A stretch of DNA of 64,000 nt, from the NCBI GenBank assembly GCA_037783545.1, contig JBBELK010000096.1, positions 1,488,001-1,552,000 of the forward strand, read 5' to 3'. The stretch comes from Henricia sp. BOLD:AAB3569. Lineage: Eukaryota; Echinodermata; Asteroidea; Spinulosida; Echinasteridae. Both the position numbers and the translations under genes were made by a program. The stretch's first letter is position 1; each line of letters starts with the position of its first letter. Positions 52,708-64,000 of this stretch are shown piece after piece. A model generated the notes under the pieces. It made no database searches, had not been told where the DNA came from, and was given only the letters and a program-made list of their open reading frames with translations.

Positions 52708-54370
52708 ATGCAGGGTCAGCCCAGCACTAGCACGGCTGGCTCTGCTGGCTCCATTGTTCCTGGTGACGGCCCCTTTCCGGGCGTCACCAGGAACAATGGC
52801 GTGTCTTTCAACACTACATTGATGTTATATCAACTCAATTACCATCACAATCCATACTGTCCGCATCAAGAATTTCCAATGGTCGTATTGCTTTCTATCT
52901 CAGCTCGAGACAGGCAGTCATCGAGGCGGTCCAAGATGGCCTCTCCTACGATGGCTCCTATCTCGAGCTGACTCCACTCGTTCGTCCTACTACCCGGTTG
53001 ACTCTTTCAAACGTCTACCCAGAAGTTCCGAACGGAGTCATTGTCGGTCAGCTTTCCTCTTTCTGTAAGGTCGTGTCTCAGATTCGGCCCATACCCCTGG
53101 GACTAAAAAACAAAACCCAATCGCACATAATGAGTTTCCGACGACAGGTCCAAGTTCTTCTCGATCCCACCATTAATCCTCCCGACCACATTAATTTTAT
53201 TTATTCAGGAACAAATTATCGTGTCTTTCTCACTACCGAGTCGGTTCGGTGTTTCCACTGCCGGGAGTTCGTCCACATCAGCAAGAACTGCAAAAAACAC
53301 CACCCCTCCATCCCCGACAACCAACCCGACCCGACCACAGACAACCCGCTCAATCCACCTCCCACGTTCATGCACAGTAAAAACAAAAAATCCGATCCAA
53401 AACATCCTCCCAAAAAATCTAATCAGTCCACGACCGCCCCTCCTAAACCTGCCCCGAGGTCGACGGTGCCTGCGAGCGCCCCGCCCCGGTCGGCCGGTGT
53501 TTCGGGCCCGGCTGGTACTGCCAGCACGCACGGTGCTGACGGTGCGGCTGGTGCTCCGCGGCCGGCCGGTGCCGGTGGGCCTGCTGCGGGCGCCGCGAGC
53601 GCTGGTGCCACCCCCCTTGGACAGAACACTGCGCACATTTATGGCTCTCCTCCCGCCCCCTCCAGGACTTTTTCGGAGGTCCTTACTAAACGAAAAAAAC
53701 CTTTAAATGCCTCTCCCCCGACCCCCTTCAAAATGACCACCCTCAAACCTTCTTCCCCTGTACGAAAAATGGCCCGTAATTCTAAGAGCCCTAAATCTGC
53801 GCAGTCTCCTTCAGTCTCTCAGGCTCTCAACACCCCAACACCAGTTCCTCCCCCTCGCCCTTTTCCCCTCCCGTCCCCACCCCTCCTGCCCACATCCCTA
53901 CCCTGGTCACTCCCTCTCATATCCTTCCTCCTCCTGTCCCCGCCCCTATTCCCGCACCGCGCTCCATTGCCTCTGCCGCTCCCTCCCCTCAGCCGGGTCC
54001 CAGTGCCCGTGTCCCCGCCCCTCCTTCACTAAATCCCACCACTCCCATCTCCATGTCACAAACATCGGTTCTTTCTACTCCCGGCGGCGGAAGCACCGAC
54101 ACGGACTCGATGACCTGGGAGGATACTCAGACGGAAGAAGATCTTTTGTCTGACATCCTCCCAGTCACCCGCGGCCCCCTGTCGTCGGAACAACTCATGA
54201 AATTCTTGTGCTCCGTCAAATCCTGCAAGAGGCCAGCCAAGATTGCCAGAAAGTATACTTCTGACATTCCTGGGCTGGCCAGACAACTCAAAACTCTCCG
54301 CACGCACGCTCCCCTGGGTAAAAACATGCTGCAGCGGATACATAAACTCGCCACCACGCTTGGTAAATAA
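52708..54370 (+). pseudogene. ORF1 of copy 2, frameshifted
   Basis: The start (MQGQPSTSTAGSAGSIVPGD) matches copy 1. A deletion of about 30 bases after the NGVSFN codons (near 52811) shifts the frame. Good coding resumes by 52998 and includes the zinc knuckle CFHCREFVHISKNC. A second shift occurs in the proline-rich region near 53870. The conserved C-terminus (54053-54370) is again in another frame. Amino-acid identity to copy 1 in the knuckle region is roughly 80% by eye, much lower than in ORF2. Confidence 0.9.
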
Positions 54371-54390
54371 ATTTATTTTCTTTGTTTATA

Positions 54391-57300
54391 ATGGAGTTTC
54401 TGTATCTGCTGTATGCCTGCACGATGACACTGTCATTGATAACTTTGAACACTGGAGGCTGTGCCTCTCCCATCAAAAATGCATCTTTGCAAGTTCTTTT
54501 TGACAGGGTTTACCATAACCCTGACATCATCCTTCTTCAAGAAACATATAATCTTAACGACAAAAACTCGTGCTGGAATATGTGGTCCCATACCCCGTAT
54601 TGCTCTCCCGGCCTCACCATGGGGTCGGGAGTGACTACCCTTATCAACACAAGCAAAATTGACGTAATTTCTCACTCTTCTATCGTTGCCGGATATGTTC
54701 ATTACATTCACTTCAAATTCCAAGACTCTATTTACCACCTTTATAATACTTACATTCCTCAAAATGACAAAGACGCCCTTGGTGCTATTCAGTCCATCGT
54801 GGACCACAGTTCCAGCATCAATGGCAGTGTCTTCGTTGCTGGTGATTTTAATTGTACTCTAAATCCAAGTCTCGATCGTCTGCGTACGACCATTGAACGC
54901 AGGCCCAAAGTTTCGGTGGCTCTCAGAGACGCTGTTGGTGCACTGTCCCCCTGTGACGCCTGGCGCAGACTGAACCCCACCAAAACGGAGTTCACCTGGC
55001 TTCGAAACAACCCGGCGAACGTGCACGGTGTTTTGAAAGCCAGGTTGGACCGTTTTTACATTCCTCCTCATCTTATCTCTTCGATTAGTTCTTCATCTGT
55101 TATCCCCTGTTCTCTCTCTGACCACAGTGCTGTGCAGATTACCCTAAAAATTCCGACTAGTCTCCAGAAGGGAAGTGCCTATTGGCACTTTAACAATTCT
55201 CTTCTGGAAGACGAAAATTACAAAGAAATTATACGTCACTTTTGGGGTGATTGGACAACCAAAAAGCGGGACTTCCCTGATCTAGCCTCGTGGTGGGATT
55301 TTGGGAAGTCCCACAAAGTCCATCACCCAGATGTACAGCACTAAAGTGGCCAAGGAGAAACGGCAAAACTTTCTCCAACTTAATAAACAAATCAACGAGC
55401 TTCAGTCTGCGCCAGACTTCACGCCCGAAGTCAAAGCTGCTCTTGCTGAACAAAGAGATAACTTAAATTTCCTTCTTAAGTCCGAGGCTAAAGGCGCACT
55501 CGTCAGATCACGTTTCAAATTCTCTACTGAAATTGACACTTGCTCTACCTATTTCTTCAACCTTGAAAAGAATAATTCCACCTCCAAACACATCTCTCGG
55601 GTCAGACTCCCTTCCGGAAATATTTCCGAAGACCCGACAGAAATCAAAACTCATATTCGTGACTTTTACAAATCACTTTACTCTCAAATCTCTACCGACG
55701 AGGGCGCCTTCAGTGAACTCATTACCGGGATAAATCGACTGGATCCTGCAGAGTCGGATGACCTCGATTGTCCTCTGACTCTGGAGGAACTTGACCTCGC
55801 CGTTGGGCAACTTGGCAAAAACAAAACGCCCGGCCTCGATGGCCTCACTTCCGAATTTTTCCAATGCTTTTGGCCTGCTCTCAAAGACGACTTTCTTGCT
55901 GTTCTAGACGCATCTCTTGTTTCTGGTTCTCTTCCTCATTCATTTAGACGGGGCGTCATCACCCTTCTTCCCAAAAAAGGGGATTTGGCCGATTTAGCCA
56001 ACTGGCGCCCCGTCTCCCTTCTCAATACAGACTATAAGATTTTTGCCAAGTTGCTTGCCGGCAGGCTCAAGCAGTGCATTGGCAGCGTCATCGACCCGGA
56101 CCAGAGCTACTGTGTTCCGGGCCGATCCATCCACAACAACTTAAATTTAATTCGTGACACTCTGTTTTATTGTAATGTCAATGATCTTCCCCTAGCCGTG
56201 GTCAACCTCGATCAGAAGAAAGCCTTCGATAACGTTGACCACGGCTATCTGTTCAATGTAATGAGAGCCATGGGCTTTGGGGACCGGTTCATTCGACACA
56301 TCCATCTCTTATACAGCGGCACCGAGAGCCTCGTCAAAGTCGGTGGCTCCCTGACCGCTCCCTTCTCTTTTGAGAAGGGAATAAGGCAGGGATGCCCGCT
56401 CTCGGGGCTGTACACTATCGCCATTGAACCCTTGCTTCATAACTTCCGACAGAAAATGTCCGACTTCTCACTTCGTATTCCCGGCTCCAACACCCCGTTG
56501 GTCGTGTCGGCGTACGCAGACGACGTGACAGTGGAAAGGTCTACGGCCTTTTCAGGGACGCCTCCGCAGCATGTTTAAACACTCAAAAGTCCCAGGGTTT
56601 GTGGGCCGGTTCCTGGACCGGACGAAGTGACAAGCCCTTAAATTTTTCCTGGAACAGTGAAGGCCTCGCTTTTCTTGGAGTTCATCTTGGCAATACTAAT
56701 AATTACAACAATCAAAACTGGACAAAATGCAAAGAAAAACTCAACAAAACTCTCTTATCCTGGTCCCGTCTTCTTCACACCCTCTCATTCAAAGGCAAGG
56801 TTATCATTGCCAATCAACTCGCCGCCTCCAAAATTTTTCACAGCCTGGCTGTCTTGTCACCCCCCGATAACGTCGTAGATGAACTCCAGAAAAGCCTTGT
56901 CAATTTCGTCTGGTCCAACAAGAGACACTACCTAAAAAAAGATACGTTGTATCAAAAACCTGACAATGGAGGGATAGGTCTAGCATGCCTCCAAGCACGC
57001 ATCATGACCTTTAGACTCGGTACTGCGCAACGTTTTCTCAATCTTTCCCCCCACCCCGCCTTTTCCTTTGTCATATTTCCTTCGCCAGTACCGAAAACTA
57101 AATTACGACTTTCAACTTTTCCACCTTCGTACCGATCCTAAATTCCACACCAGTCTCCCCGTTTTCTACAGTGACATTTTGCGTGCTTGGACGGCGTCCG
57201 GAGCTCGCATTGAAGCGCGACCCGACGATATCAACCACGTCATTAACCTGCCCCTAAATAGCACACTCATGGACGATGCAGCTGGTGATGGGGAATCGCC

Positions 57301-58246
57301 TCCCGTGCGGCTCAAAGCGTGCGGGGCCACTCTCGTCCGTCACCTGCTAGATCCAGCAACAGGACACTGGATGGATGGCCACGCTCTTCTTTCGCCTTTC
57401 CGTGGACTTCGTCCCCCCTCTCATCGCCTCTTGGAACAAGACCTTCACCACTTTCACCTCGCTCTTCTTCAAGCTTTTCCTCCCATTTTCTGTGCAGATG
57501 GCCTGCAAGGCCCCCGGATGAACACTGAGAATGTTCCAACATACCCCGACTCTGCGGTTTGCTTCATTTTGCCATCTGCACAGAGTGGACTCTCCGCACC
57601 ATCCAAAACCATCTACGGCCTTTTCATCACGCTCCTCAACTCACCTGTTTCATCGTCTTTAGCTTCTCATTGGCACAGACTTGGCTTTCTGGACTCTTCC
57701 ACTTCAATACAATGGACAGAAATATATCGCTTGCCAACTTCAAAGAAAGAAGGAGATGTGCAATTTCAACTTCTGCACAACTTCCTACCCTCCCTCACTG
57801 TTCTTCATCATTTCAACCTGGACATCTCCTCCAATTGTGGATGGTGCGAAGAGCGCGGAACGATTCAGCATCTCTTCATCCAGTGCCCGGCCATCCAACC
57901 CACCCTCGACCTTCTCGCTTCTCTTCTGGCTCGTCTTCTCCCGTCTCTACATCTCAATTTTGACATCTACTGGGCTCTAGTCCCGCACGCAAAGAGCCGC
58001 ACAAAAGAAGCCGTCCGCCTCGCCAACTACCTCATCATCAGCTGCAAAAATATCATCTACTTTTTGTACCGTACTTCCCACTTTGTTAACCCTAAAACGG
58101 TTTGGCTCCAAAGAATAAAGAACAAAATTCTCATCGAATTTTCCTTTTACAAATCTGTAAATAGTATTGATAATTTTCTTCGCAAGTGGTCTTTCAATGA
58201 CACTCTCTTTACTTACAATAATAACGGAATGACGTGGTTGATATAG
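54391..58246 (+). pseudogene. ORF2 of copy 2, several frameshifts
   Basis: The endonuclease (54391-55311) differs from copy 1 by about three residues in 310. A 2-base loss near 55312 (GKSHK instead of GKSHIK) shifts the frame. The RT continues in 55301-56578 with the YADD pair. It also has a one-codon deletion at GLYTIAIEP and a deletion just after YADDVTV that truncates it. A third segment is 56599-57141. Near 57068 a 2-base loss shifts the frame again, and the C-terminus with CGWCEERGTIQHLFIQC ends at 58246. From about 57265 onward identity to copy 1 falls to roughly 80%. Confidence 0.93.
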
Positions 58247-59239
58247 TCACCACACTCCCCTTCTTGATTTTGGGGTCTCTTCTCCCCGGGGCAGTTGCTC
58301 GAGTCTGTCGAGACATGGCGTATGCCACTGCTCTGGGGAGAGGATGCCCCACTACTAACCTCCTCTCGGGTATTGTCCTGGGATTGGCCCATTTTGGGGG
58401 TGCTCTCTCTTTGGAGCAGCAGCTCGAGAAATCGAGACATGGCAATGGCCACTGCTCTGGGGAGGGGGTGCTTCCACCTGGGGCTCGTCCCGGGGATGTG
58501 CCCGGGAGGGGGTCCTTACATTTTCTCCTTTTTGCCGAGTGGGACTTGCGGTCGGCTTCGGCTTGCTTGTCCCGGGGTCGGCTGCTCGACTCGTCGAGAC
58601 GTGGGGTATCCCTCCGGCCTTGGGGCGAGCTGAACGACGTCGACAGCTCGCTGGTGCCTGGATCGGTTGCTCGACCGTTCTGGGTGCTGGCGAGTGCTTT
58701 TTTCCCACCCGTGCTTTTCCCCACCCCATCCCTTCCTGGTGGACGGAGGAGGGTTGCTGTGCTCTGTCATAAGCACAGCGCGGTGTTTTTTACCGCCCTC
58801 TACCGTCCGCCTTTCCCTGTCTGGGCCGCCACGTGCGGGTGCTCTGCGCCTGCACGCTGTGGTTGGCGGCCCCGGCTTTCCCCCGCCCATCTCCAGATTT
58901 TGTTTTCTCCTGATTGTTTTTCTTTGTTTAATTATTTTCCAAATGTAAAACGGAAGTACCGTTAATTTATATTTATTTAAAGGTAATGTTTTCATGATTG
59001 TATTTCCTTGTTTTTCTTTACTTGTTTCAAAATGGAAAGTACCGTTAATTTCTGTTTATTTGATGATCCTTGGTTATTATTTCCTGTTTAACAAATACTT
59101 TTGTTCAAAGTACAATTTGTTTTTCCTTAGTTGCATCCTTGTGTAATTATTGAAGTTAATTGTTTTTTAGTTTGTAAATATTGTTCTTTCGTTTACCGAG
59201 GATGTAATAAAGTTTTTCTTGGAAAAGTCAAAAAAAAAG
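58247..59239 (+). other. 3'UTR of copy 2
   Basis: The same three CTCGA-hairpin modules are present, near 58297, 58418 and 58576. The two AACGGAAAGTACCGTT words are degenerate here (AACGGAAGTACCGTT near 58948 and ATGGAAAGTACCGTT near 59032). AATAAAG lies at 59207. Identity to copy 1 is high in the first part. Confidence 0.7.
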
Positions 59240-59265
59240 TCTTTCTTTCTTTCTTTCTTTCTTCT
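59240..59265. repeat. (CTTT)n junction between copies 2 and 3
   Basis: About five CTTT units, ending CTTCTCGTGG at the start of copy 3. The TAAATT interruption is absent here. Confidence 0.95.
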
Positions 59266-59498
59266 CGTGGCGGTCGTGTTTCTATCGAGCTCCGGAAAAC
59301 GTAAGAAAATCCTAGCTTTTTAAAGCTTTCCGGTTACAAATTTTATATCATTGTGACCGGTTAGATATACAGATTCAACTAGACCATCCTCTATTTGTCA
59401 GGTTTTCTCATTTTGTAGTAATTTTAGTGTATATTTTGGTTCATTCCTTTGGGTTTTTGCTATGGCTGGCCGTTACGGTCAGTCAAGCGGAACCCGCC

Positions 59499-61234
59499 AT
59501 GCAGGGTCAGCCCAGCACTAGCACGGCTGGCTCTGCTGGCTCCATTGTTCCTGGTGACGAGCCTTTTACGGGTGTTACCAGGAACAATGGCGTGTCTTTC
59601 AATGCGGCTGACAATGTCTCCATTCGGGAATACATGGACGCCATCTCCAAACAACTATCCGCACAAACAATTGTTTCCGCTTCACGGATTTCTAATGGCA
59701 GAATTGCTTTCTACCTCAGCTCGAGACAGGCGGTCATCGAGGCGGTCCAAGATGGACTGTCCTACGATGGCTCCTATCTCGAGCTGACCCCTCTAGTCCG
59801 ACCCACAACTCGCCTCACCCTTTCGAACATATACCCCGAAATCCCGAATGGAGTCATTGCGGCCAACCTGTCTTCCTTTTGTAAGATAGTGTCGCAGATC
59901 AGGCCTACCCCCTTGAGACTCAAACACAAAGACCTTTTCCATGTAATGAGCTTCCGACGACAGGTTCAAGTCCTCCTCAACCCGAATGCCAACCCTCCCA
60001 ATCACATAAATTTTACGTATTCCAATACTAACTATCGAGTTTTCCTGTCTACTGAGTCGGTTCGGTGTTTCTCTTGCCAGGAGCTTGGCCACATTAGCAA
60101 AAACTGCAAGAAACAGAACCACTCTAATCCCGACAATCAACCTGACCCCGTCAATGACAACCCTCTCAATCCACCACCCGTCTTCATGCACGGTAAAAAC
60201 AAAAAATCCGATCACAAACACCCTCCCAAAGTCTCAAAACCTAAACAGCCCAACCCTTTTGTGACCGCCCCTTCCAAACCCGTTCCTCCCAAACCAGCTC
60301 CCCGCTCGACCGTGCCTGCCGGCGGCCCGTCCTCTCACCCCGGTGGGAAAGGCAGGCCGTCCTCGGCCGGGGTCCCGGGTGCCGGTGCGCCGCCGGCCCC
60401 GGTCCTTTCCGTCCCCGTGCCTGGTACGAGCGCGGCCAGCGGAAATACAACCCTCTCCCAAGAGAATGTGCATATTCTTGGCTCTCCTCCCCCTCCTTCG
60501 AGAACTTTCTCCGAAGTCATCACCAAACGGAAACAACCTCCCTTAAATTCTTCTCCATCTCCTTTCAAACTGACCACCCTCAAATTCTCATCCCCTGTTC
60601 ACAAAATTGCCAAAACGACAGAAAGCCCAAAATGTGCACTTTCTCAAACCCAGGATGAAACCCAAGTCCCCCCACCATCTCCTTTTGCCCATCCCGTCCC
60701 CAACCCTTCCCCCACCCCTTCCCTCTCCCCTGTCCCCATCCCCACACCTGCCCCCTCCCCCACACCTGCCACCTCCCCCACACCTGCCCCCTCCCCCGTC
60801 GCCACCCCAACTCCTACACATGTCCCGCCCACACCTGCCTCCGCCCCGCCCATTTCCGTGCCTTCCAGCCCTATTCCTGGCCCCTCTTCCCCCACTCCCC
60901 CCGCCCCTTCACCCCAATGTCTTCCTCACAAACACTTTCAACTCCCGGCGATAGAAACACTGACACCGACTCCATGCAATGGGAGGATACTCAGACGGAT
61001 GATGATCTGACGTCTGATATCCTCCCTGCATCCAATGGCACCCTGTCGTCGGTGGAGCTCATAAAATTCCTTGCCACAGTTAAATCCCGGAAGAAACCAG
61101 TCCAGGTTGCAAATAAATTCACTTCCAACATACCTGGACTGGTCAAACAACTAAAACCTCTACGAAATTACGCGCCCCTTGGCAAGGCAATGCAGCAGAG
61201 GATACAAAAGCTCCTTGTACGTTTAGATAACTAA
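59499..61234 (+). pseudogene. ORF1 of copy 3, one frameshift
   Basis: From the ATG at 59499 the frame is open to about 60910 and contains the knuckle CFSCQELGHISKNC and the Pro-rich region. This includes a tandem TPAPSPTPATSPTPAPSP stretch. A single shift near 60910, in the Pro-rich region, moves the conserved C-terminus (60917-61234: DSMQWEDTQT, NYAPLGKAMQQRIQKL) to another frame. Apart from this shift ORF1 is intact. Confidence 0.88.
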
Positions 61235-61255
61235 GTACCTTTTTTACTTTCTTCA

Positions 61256-62500
61256 ATGGATGCTTTCTTACGTGTATTTAAGGCCTGCGTCATGGCATTG
61301 TCGCTGCTCACACTTAACACGGGGGGATGTTCTTCCCCTATCAAAAATATCTCTGTTCAAATATTTACTAACAAGCGACACTACCTTAAAACACCTATGT
61401 TATATAGAAAACCTGACAATGGAGGACTTGGTCTGACATGCCTCCAAGCACGCATCATGACTTTCAGATTCAGTACTACTCAACGCTTTCTAAACCTCTC
61501 ATCTCATCACGCCTTTTCCTTCATGGCTCACTTCCTACGACAATACCGAAAACTCAATTATGATTACGAACTTTTCCATTTTCAAACCGACCCCAAATAT
61601 CATACCAGTCTTCCCGTGTTCTATGCCGACATTTTGTGTGCTTGGACGGCCTCCGGAGCGCGACTAGAAACACGTCCGGATGATATCAGCCACGTCATAA
61701 ATTTGCCAATTAATAGCGCCCGCGGTGACGATGCAGCTGTTGATGGGGAGGCGCCACCCGCGCGGCTCAAAGCGTGCGGGGTCTCGCTAGTCCGCCAAGT
61801 CTTTCTACCGGACACTGGATAGACAATCAAACGCTCATCGCCTCTTTCTCTGGTTTACGTCCTCCATCTCTCCGTCCTCTACATCAAGACCTCCAGCATC
61901 TCCGTTCCTGTCTTCTTCAAACTTTTCCAGATATTTTCTGTACGGATGGACTCCGTCACGCCCAGGCTGAAATTGGAAACATCCCCAGACACCCGGTCTC
62001 CGCCGTAAATTTCGGCCTGTCATCCGTACAGAATGGACTCTCCGCACCATCTAAAATCGTCTACAACAACCTTGTCACCACACTGCACCCACCGGCTTCG
62101 CCATCTCCTTCCTACTGGCACAAACTGGGCTTTATCGACCCGTCCACTTATATTCAGTGGAGTGAAATCTTTCGGTTGCCAACGTCAAAAAAGGAAGGAG
62201 ATGCATGTGCAGTTCAGACTTCTTCACAATTTTCTTCCATCTCTGACAGTCCTTCATCAAATCTACCCGGATATCGCCTCAACCTGCGGATGGTGCGGAG
62301 AGCGAGGAACCATCGAACATCTCTTTATCCAATGTACGGCCATCCAACCAACTTTACGTCTTCTCGCTACTCCTCTCAATCGTCTTCTGCCGTCTCTTCA
62401 CCTTCACCTTCGACGTCTACTGGGCGCTGATCCCGCATGCAAAGAGCCGCGCTAAGGAAGCAGTTCGTATTAACAATGAAATGACGTGGCTGATATAATC
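61256..62500 (+). pseudogene. ORF2 of copy 3, endonuclease and RT deleted
   Basis: The first 35 codons (MDAFLRVFKACVMALSLLTL, NTGGCSSPIKNISVQ) are joined directly to NKRHYLKTPMLYRKPDNGG, which corresponds to residue about 858 of copy 1. All endonuclease catalytic residues after N20 and the whole RT are missing. The C-terminal part is frameshifted near 61790 and 62200 but retains CGWCGERGTIEHLFIQC. A second deletion just before the end joins AVRINNE to MTWLI, ending at TAA 62498-62500. Confidence 0.92.
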
Positions 62501-63102
62501 GCCACCTATATTGTTTTTCTTTTTGGGGTCTCTTCTCCCCGGGGCAGCTGCTCGAGTCTGTCGAGACATGGCGTATGCCACTGCTCTGGGGGGAGAGGAT
62601 GCCCCACTACGAACCTCCTCCCGGGTGCTGTCCGGGGATTGGCCCCTTTTGGAGGTGCTCTCTCTTTGGAGCAGCAGCTCGAGAAATCGAGACATGGCAA
62701 TGGCCACTGCTCTGGGGAGGGGGTGCTTCCGCCCGGGGATCGTCTCGGGGCTGTGCCCGGGAGGGTTTTGTTTTCTCCTGATTGTTTTTCTTTGTTTAAT
62801 TATTTTCCAAATGTAAAAGTACCGTTAATTTATATTTATTTAAAGGTAATGTTTTCATGATTGTATTTCCTTGGTTTTCTTTACTTGTTTCAAAACGGAA
62901 AGTACCGTTAATTTCTGTTTATTTGATGATCCTTGGTTATTATTTCCTGTTTAACAAATACTTTTGTTCAAAGTACAATTTGTTTTTCCTTAGTTGCATC
63001 CTTGTGTAATTATTTAAGTTAATTGTTTTTTAGTTTGTAAATATTGTTCTTTCGTTTACCGAGGATGTAATAAAGTTTTTCTTGGAAAAGTAAAAAAAAA
63101 AG
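62501..63102 (+). other. 3'UTR of copy 3, shortened
   Basis: Only the first two CTCGA-hairpin modules remain (near 62546 and 62668); the third and following GC-rich DNA are deleted at about 62766. The AACGGAAAGTACCGTT word is kept at 62895, and AATAAAG near 63069. Confidence 0.7.
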
Positions 63103-63147
63103 TCTTTCTTTCTTTCTTTCTTTCTTTCTAAATTCTTTCTTTCTTCG
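63103..63147. repeat. (CTTT)n microsatellite, right end of the array
   Basis: About six CTTT units, then TAAATTC and two more units before unique sequence TCGGGCAAACGG begins. Confidence 0.95.
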
Positions 63148-64000
63148 GGCAAACGGTCACGTGACATCACATATCTGCTAATAACTGCCAAACGCCGTGG
63201 CCGATTTCAACCAGATTTGGACAGAGTCTTCCTTGACCGGAGTCCTATCTTGGGTGACCACCACGTGATGTCAATGATCAACTACTGGTCACTACTGGTC
63301 ATTTTCTTCAAAATTGTAAAATGCTTCTTCTTCCACAGTTTTGACCCAATTAATGTCAAATGTGGTCAGTAACATCTTTGGACCAAGCTACATATGGGTT
63401 GTTCACAGAATTTGGCCATCGGCTACCTAATGGTCAGTACGGGTCATTTTCTTTGGAATGACCCAAATGCTATATGTGCCAATATCCTTTGTCGTTTTCA
63501 GCCAATTTTGGACAGTATCTTCGTTGATCCGAGTCCCATCTTATACAAAATGCTTCTTAAGAGTTCTATAGGTCATTGGTCAGTCCAGTGGCCGAAATTT
63601 TCAACTTGGTCTGGTCGTATGGCAACATGAAGGTCATTTTCGGGGTCAGCGAGGAAGCGCAATTTTTTTGAGGTGGTGGTCAGTGATCAGCAGTGGCCGA
63701 AATTTTAAACTTCGTCCAAAATGGACTTTGGGTGGTATTTTTGGAATCTACGTTCAATGGCGAGCTAAAAAATACCAAACATCGACAAAACTGACCACTG
63801 GTCAGTTTTGGCCGAAATTGTAAACTTTGTCATGTAGACTAAAAAAGTTACATGCGAAGAACTTACACAAATCAGAATAACAAAAAATGCATTTTTTTTG
63901 TCCAGTCACTATTGGAACTCGCTGTTTGTTTATTTCATCAATGACAAAATAAAATTCAAAAGTGCGATACCCTCACCTGGTTTTAGAAATCACTATCGGG
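63148..64000. repeat. Diverged repeated sequence right of the array
   Basis: Two units related over about 300 bp start near 63203 (TTCAACCAGATTTGGACAGA) and 63499 (TTCAGCCAATTTTGGACAGT); each continues with a GAGTC(C)CATCTT-like word. TGGCCGAAATTTT(C/A)AACTT recurs near 63590, 63694 and 63808, and GGTCATTTTC recurs several times. No protein or RNA gene is supported. Confidence 0.6.

Larger units (their letters stand above)
52475..59239 (+). mobile_element. Tx1/L1-like non-LTR retrotransposon, copy 2 (full length, broken ORFs)
   Basis: The 5'UTR, start of ORF1, first two thirds of ORF2 and 3'UTR closely match copy 1. Most of ORF1 and the ORF2 C-terminus are clearly more diverged. Both ORFs are frameshifted. 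The 3' end again reads TTGGAAAAGTC, A-run, CTTT. It is likely inactive by itself, but its RNA could be used in trans. Confidence 0.95.
59266..63102 (+). mobile_element. Tx1/L1-like non-LTR retrotransposon, copy 3 (internally deleted)
   Basis: The copy keeps both ends, the 5'UTR hairpin, the upstream ORF and a nearly complete ORF1. It has lost most of ORF2 and part of the 3'UTR. At 3.84 kb it is a non-autonomous derivative with the terminal parts presumably needed in cis. It ends in the same A-run and CTTT junction. Confidence 0.94.

Noticed and set aside
1-64000. tRNA, rRNA or snRNA genes
   Set aside because: Only SINE-type A/B boxes were seen; no complete cloverleaf or rRNA/snRNA core sequence was recognised by eye.

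Overview
The window is eukaryotic, repeat-dense and intron-rich. Supporting signs are a spliced host gene, several classes of animal transposons, tRNA-type SINEs, target-site-duplicated DNA elements and AT-rich spacer DNA. The element mix (Tx1/L1-like, CR1-like and other jockey-superfamily non-LTR elements, a DIRS/PAT/Ngaro-like tyrosine-recombinase retroelement, Ty3/gypsy-like remnants) and frequent ACATGTA-type words suggest a marine invertebrate. Amphioxus, echinoderm or hemichordate are my guesses, but the species cannot be fixed from the sequence alone.

Host gene. The only convincing host gene is on the minus strand: five coding exons of an M14-family metallocarboxypeptidase (carboxypeptidase M/D/N/E-like) at 38109-38283, 31275-31375, 30313-30485, 28990-29174 and 5283-5471. 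All junctions are GT-AG and phase-compatible. The gene spans at least 33 kb, includes a 23.5-kb intron, and runs off the left edge of the window. The exon with the catalytic glutamate is not in view. Nearly everything between 5.5 and 38 kb is therefore intron filled with mobile elements.

Layout. 0.14-3.43 kb: a 61-bp satellite array. 3.7-5.0 kb: a tyrosine-recombinase fragment and a 554-bp deleted Tc1-like element. 8.3-9.6 kb: a 5'-truncated CR1-like element. 9.96-11.96 kb: two 0.93-kb CpG-rich TIR elements, head to head. 11.97-12.5 kb: degenerate CGGTAGA/TCTACCG DNA. 12.9-13.6, 19.46-20.48 and 28.0-28.3 kb: one P-like DNA transposon family. 14.3-15.2 kb: a degenerate tandem array. 15.3-16.1 kb: the 5' end of an LTR element. 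16.8-18.1 and 23.5-24.3 kb: an inverted repeat pair, one arm of which carries a 573-bp hairpin-ended insertion. 18.3-18.6 kb: a SINE with a perfect target-site duplication. 24.4-27.9 kb: a DIRS-like element with A-B-A-B repeats. 31.7-36.6 kb: a large fold-back with a 917-bp insertion in one arm. 39.8-42.45 kb: an internally deleted gypsy-like element. 42.6-43.3 kb: a non-LTR 3' fragment.

The most striking part is 45.45-63.15 kb. Three copies of one Tx1/L1-like non-LTR retrotransposon lie head to tail, each starting and ending in a (CTTT)n microsatellite. Copy 1 (45515-52424) has intact ORF1 (575 aa) and ORF2 (1297 aa: AP endonuclease, reverse transcriptase, CCHC). Copy 2 is full length but frameshifted. 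Copy 3 lacks most of ORF2. The copies look like products of a microsatellite-targeted retrotransposon. They share a short overlapping upstream ORF, a 5'UTR hairpin and repeated 3'UTR modules. Copies 1 and 2 show a mosaic identity pattern that suggests gene conversion or template switching.
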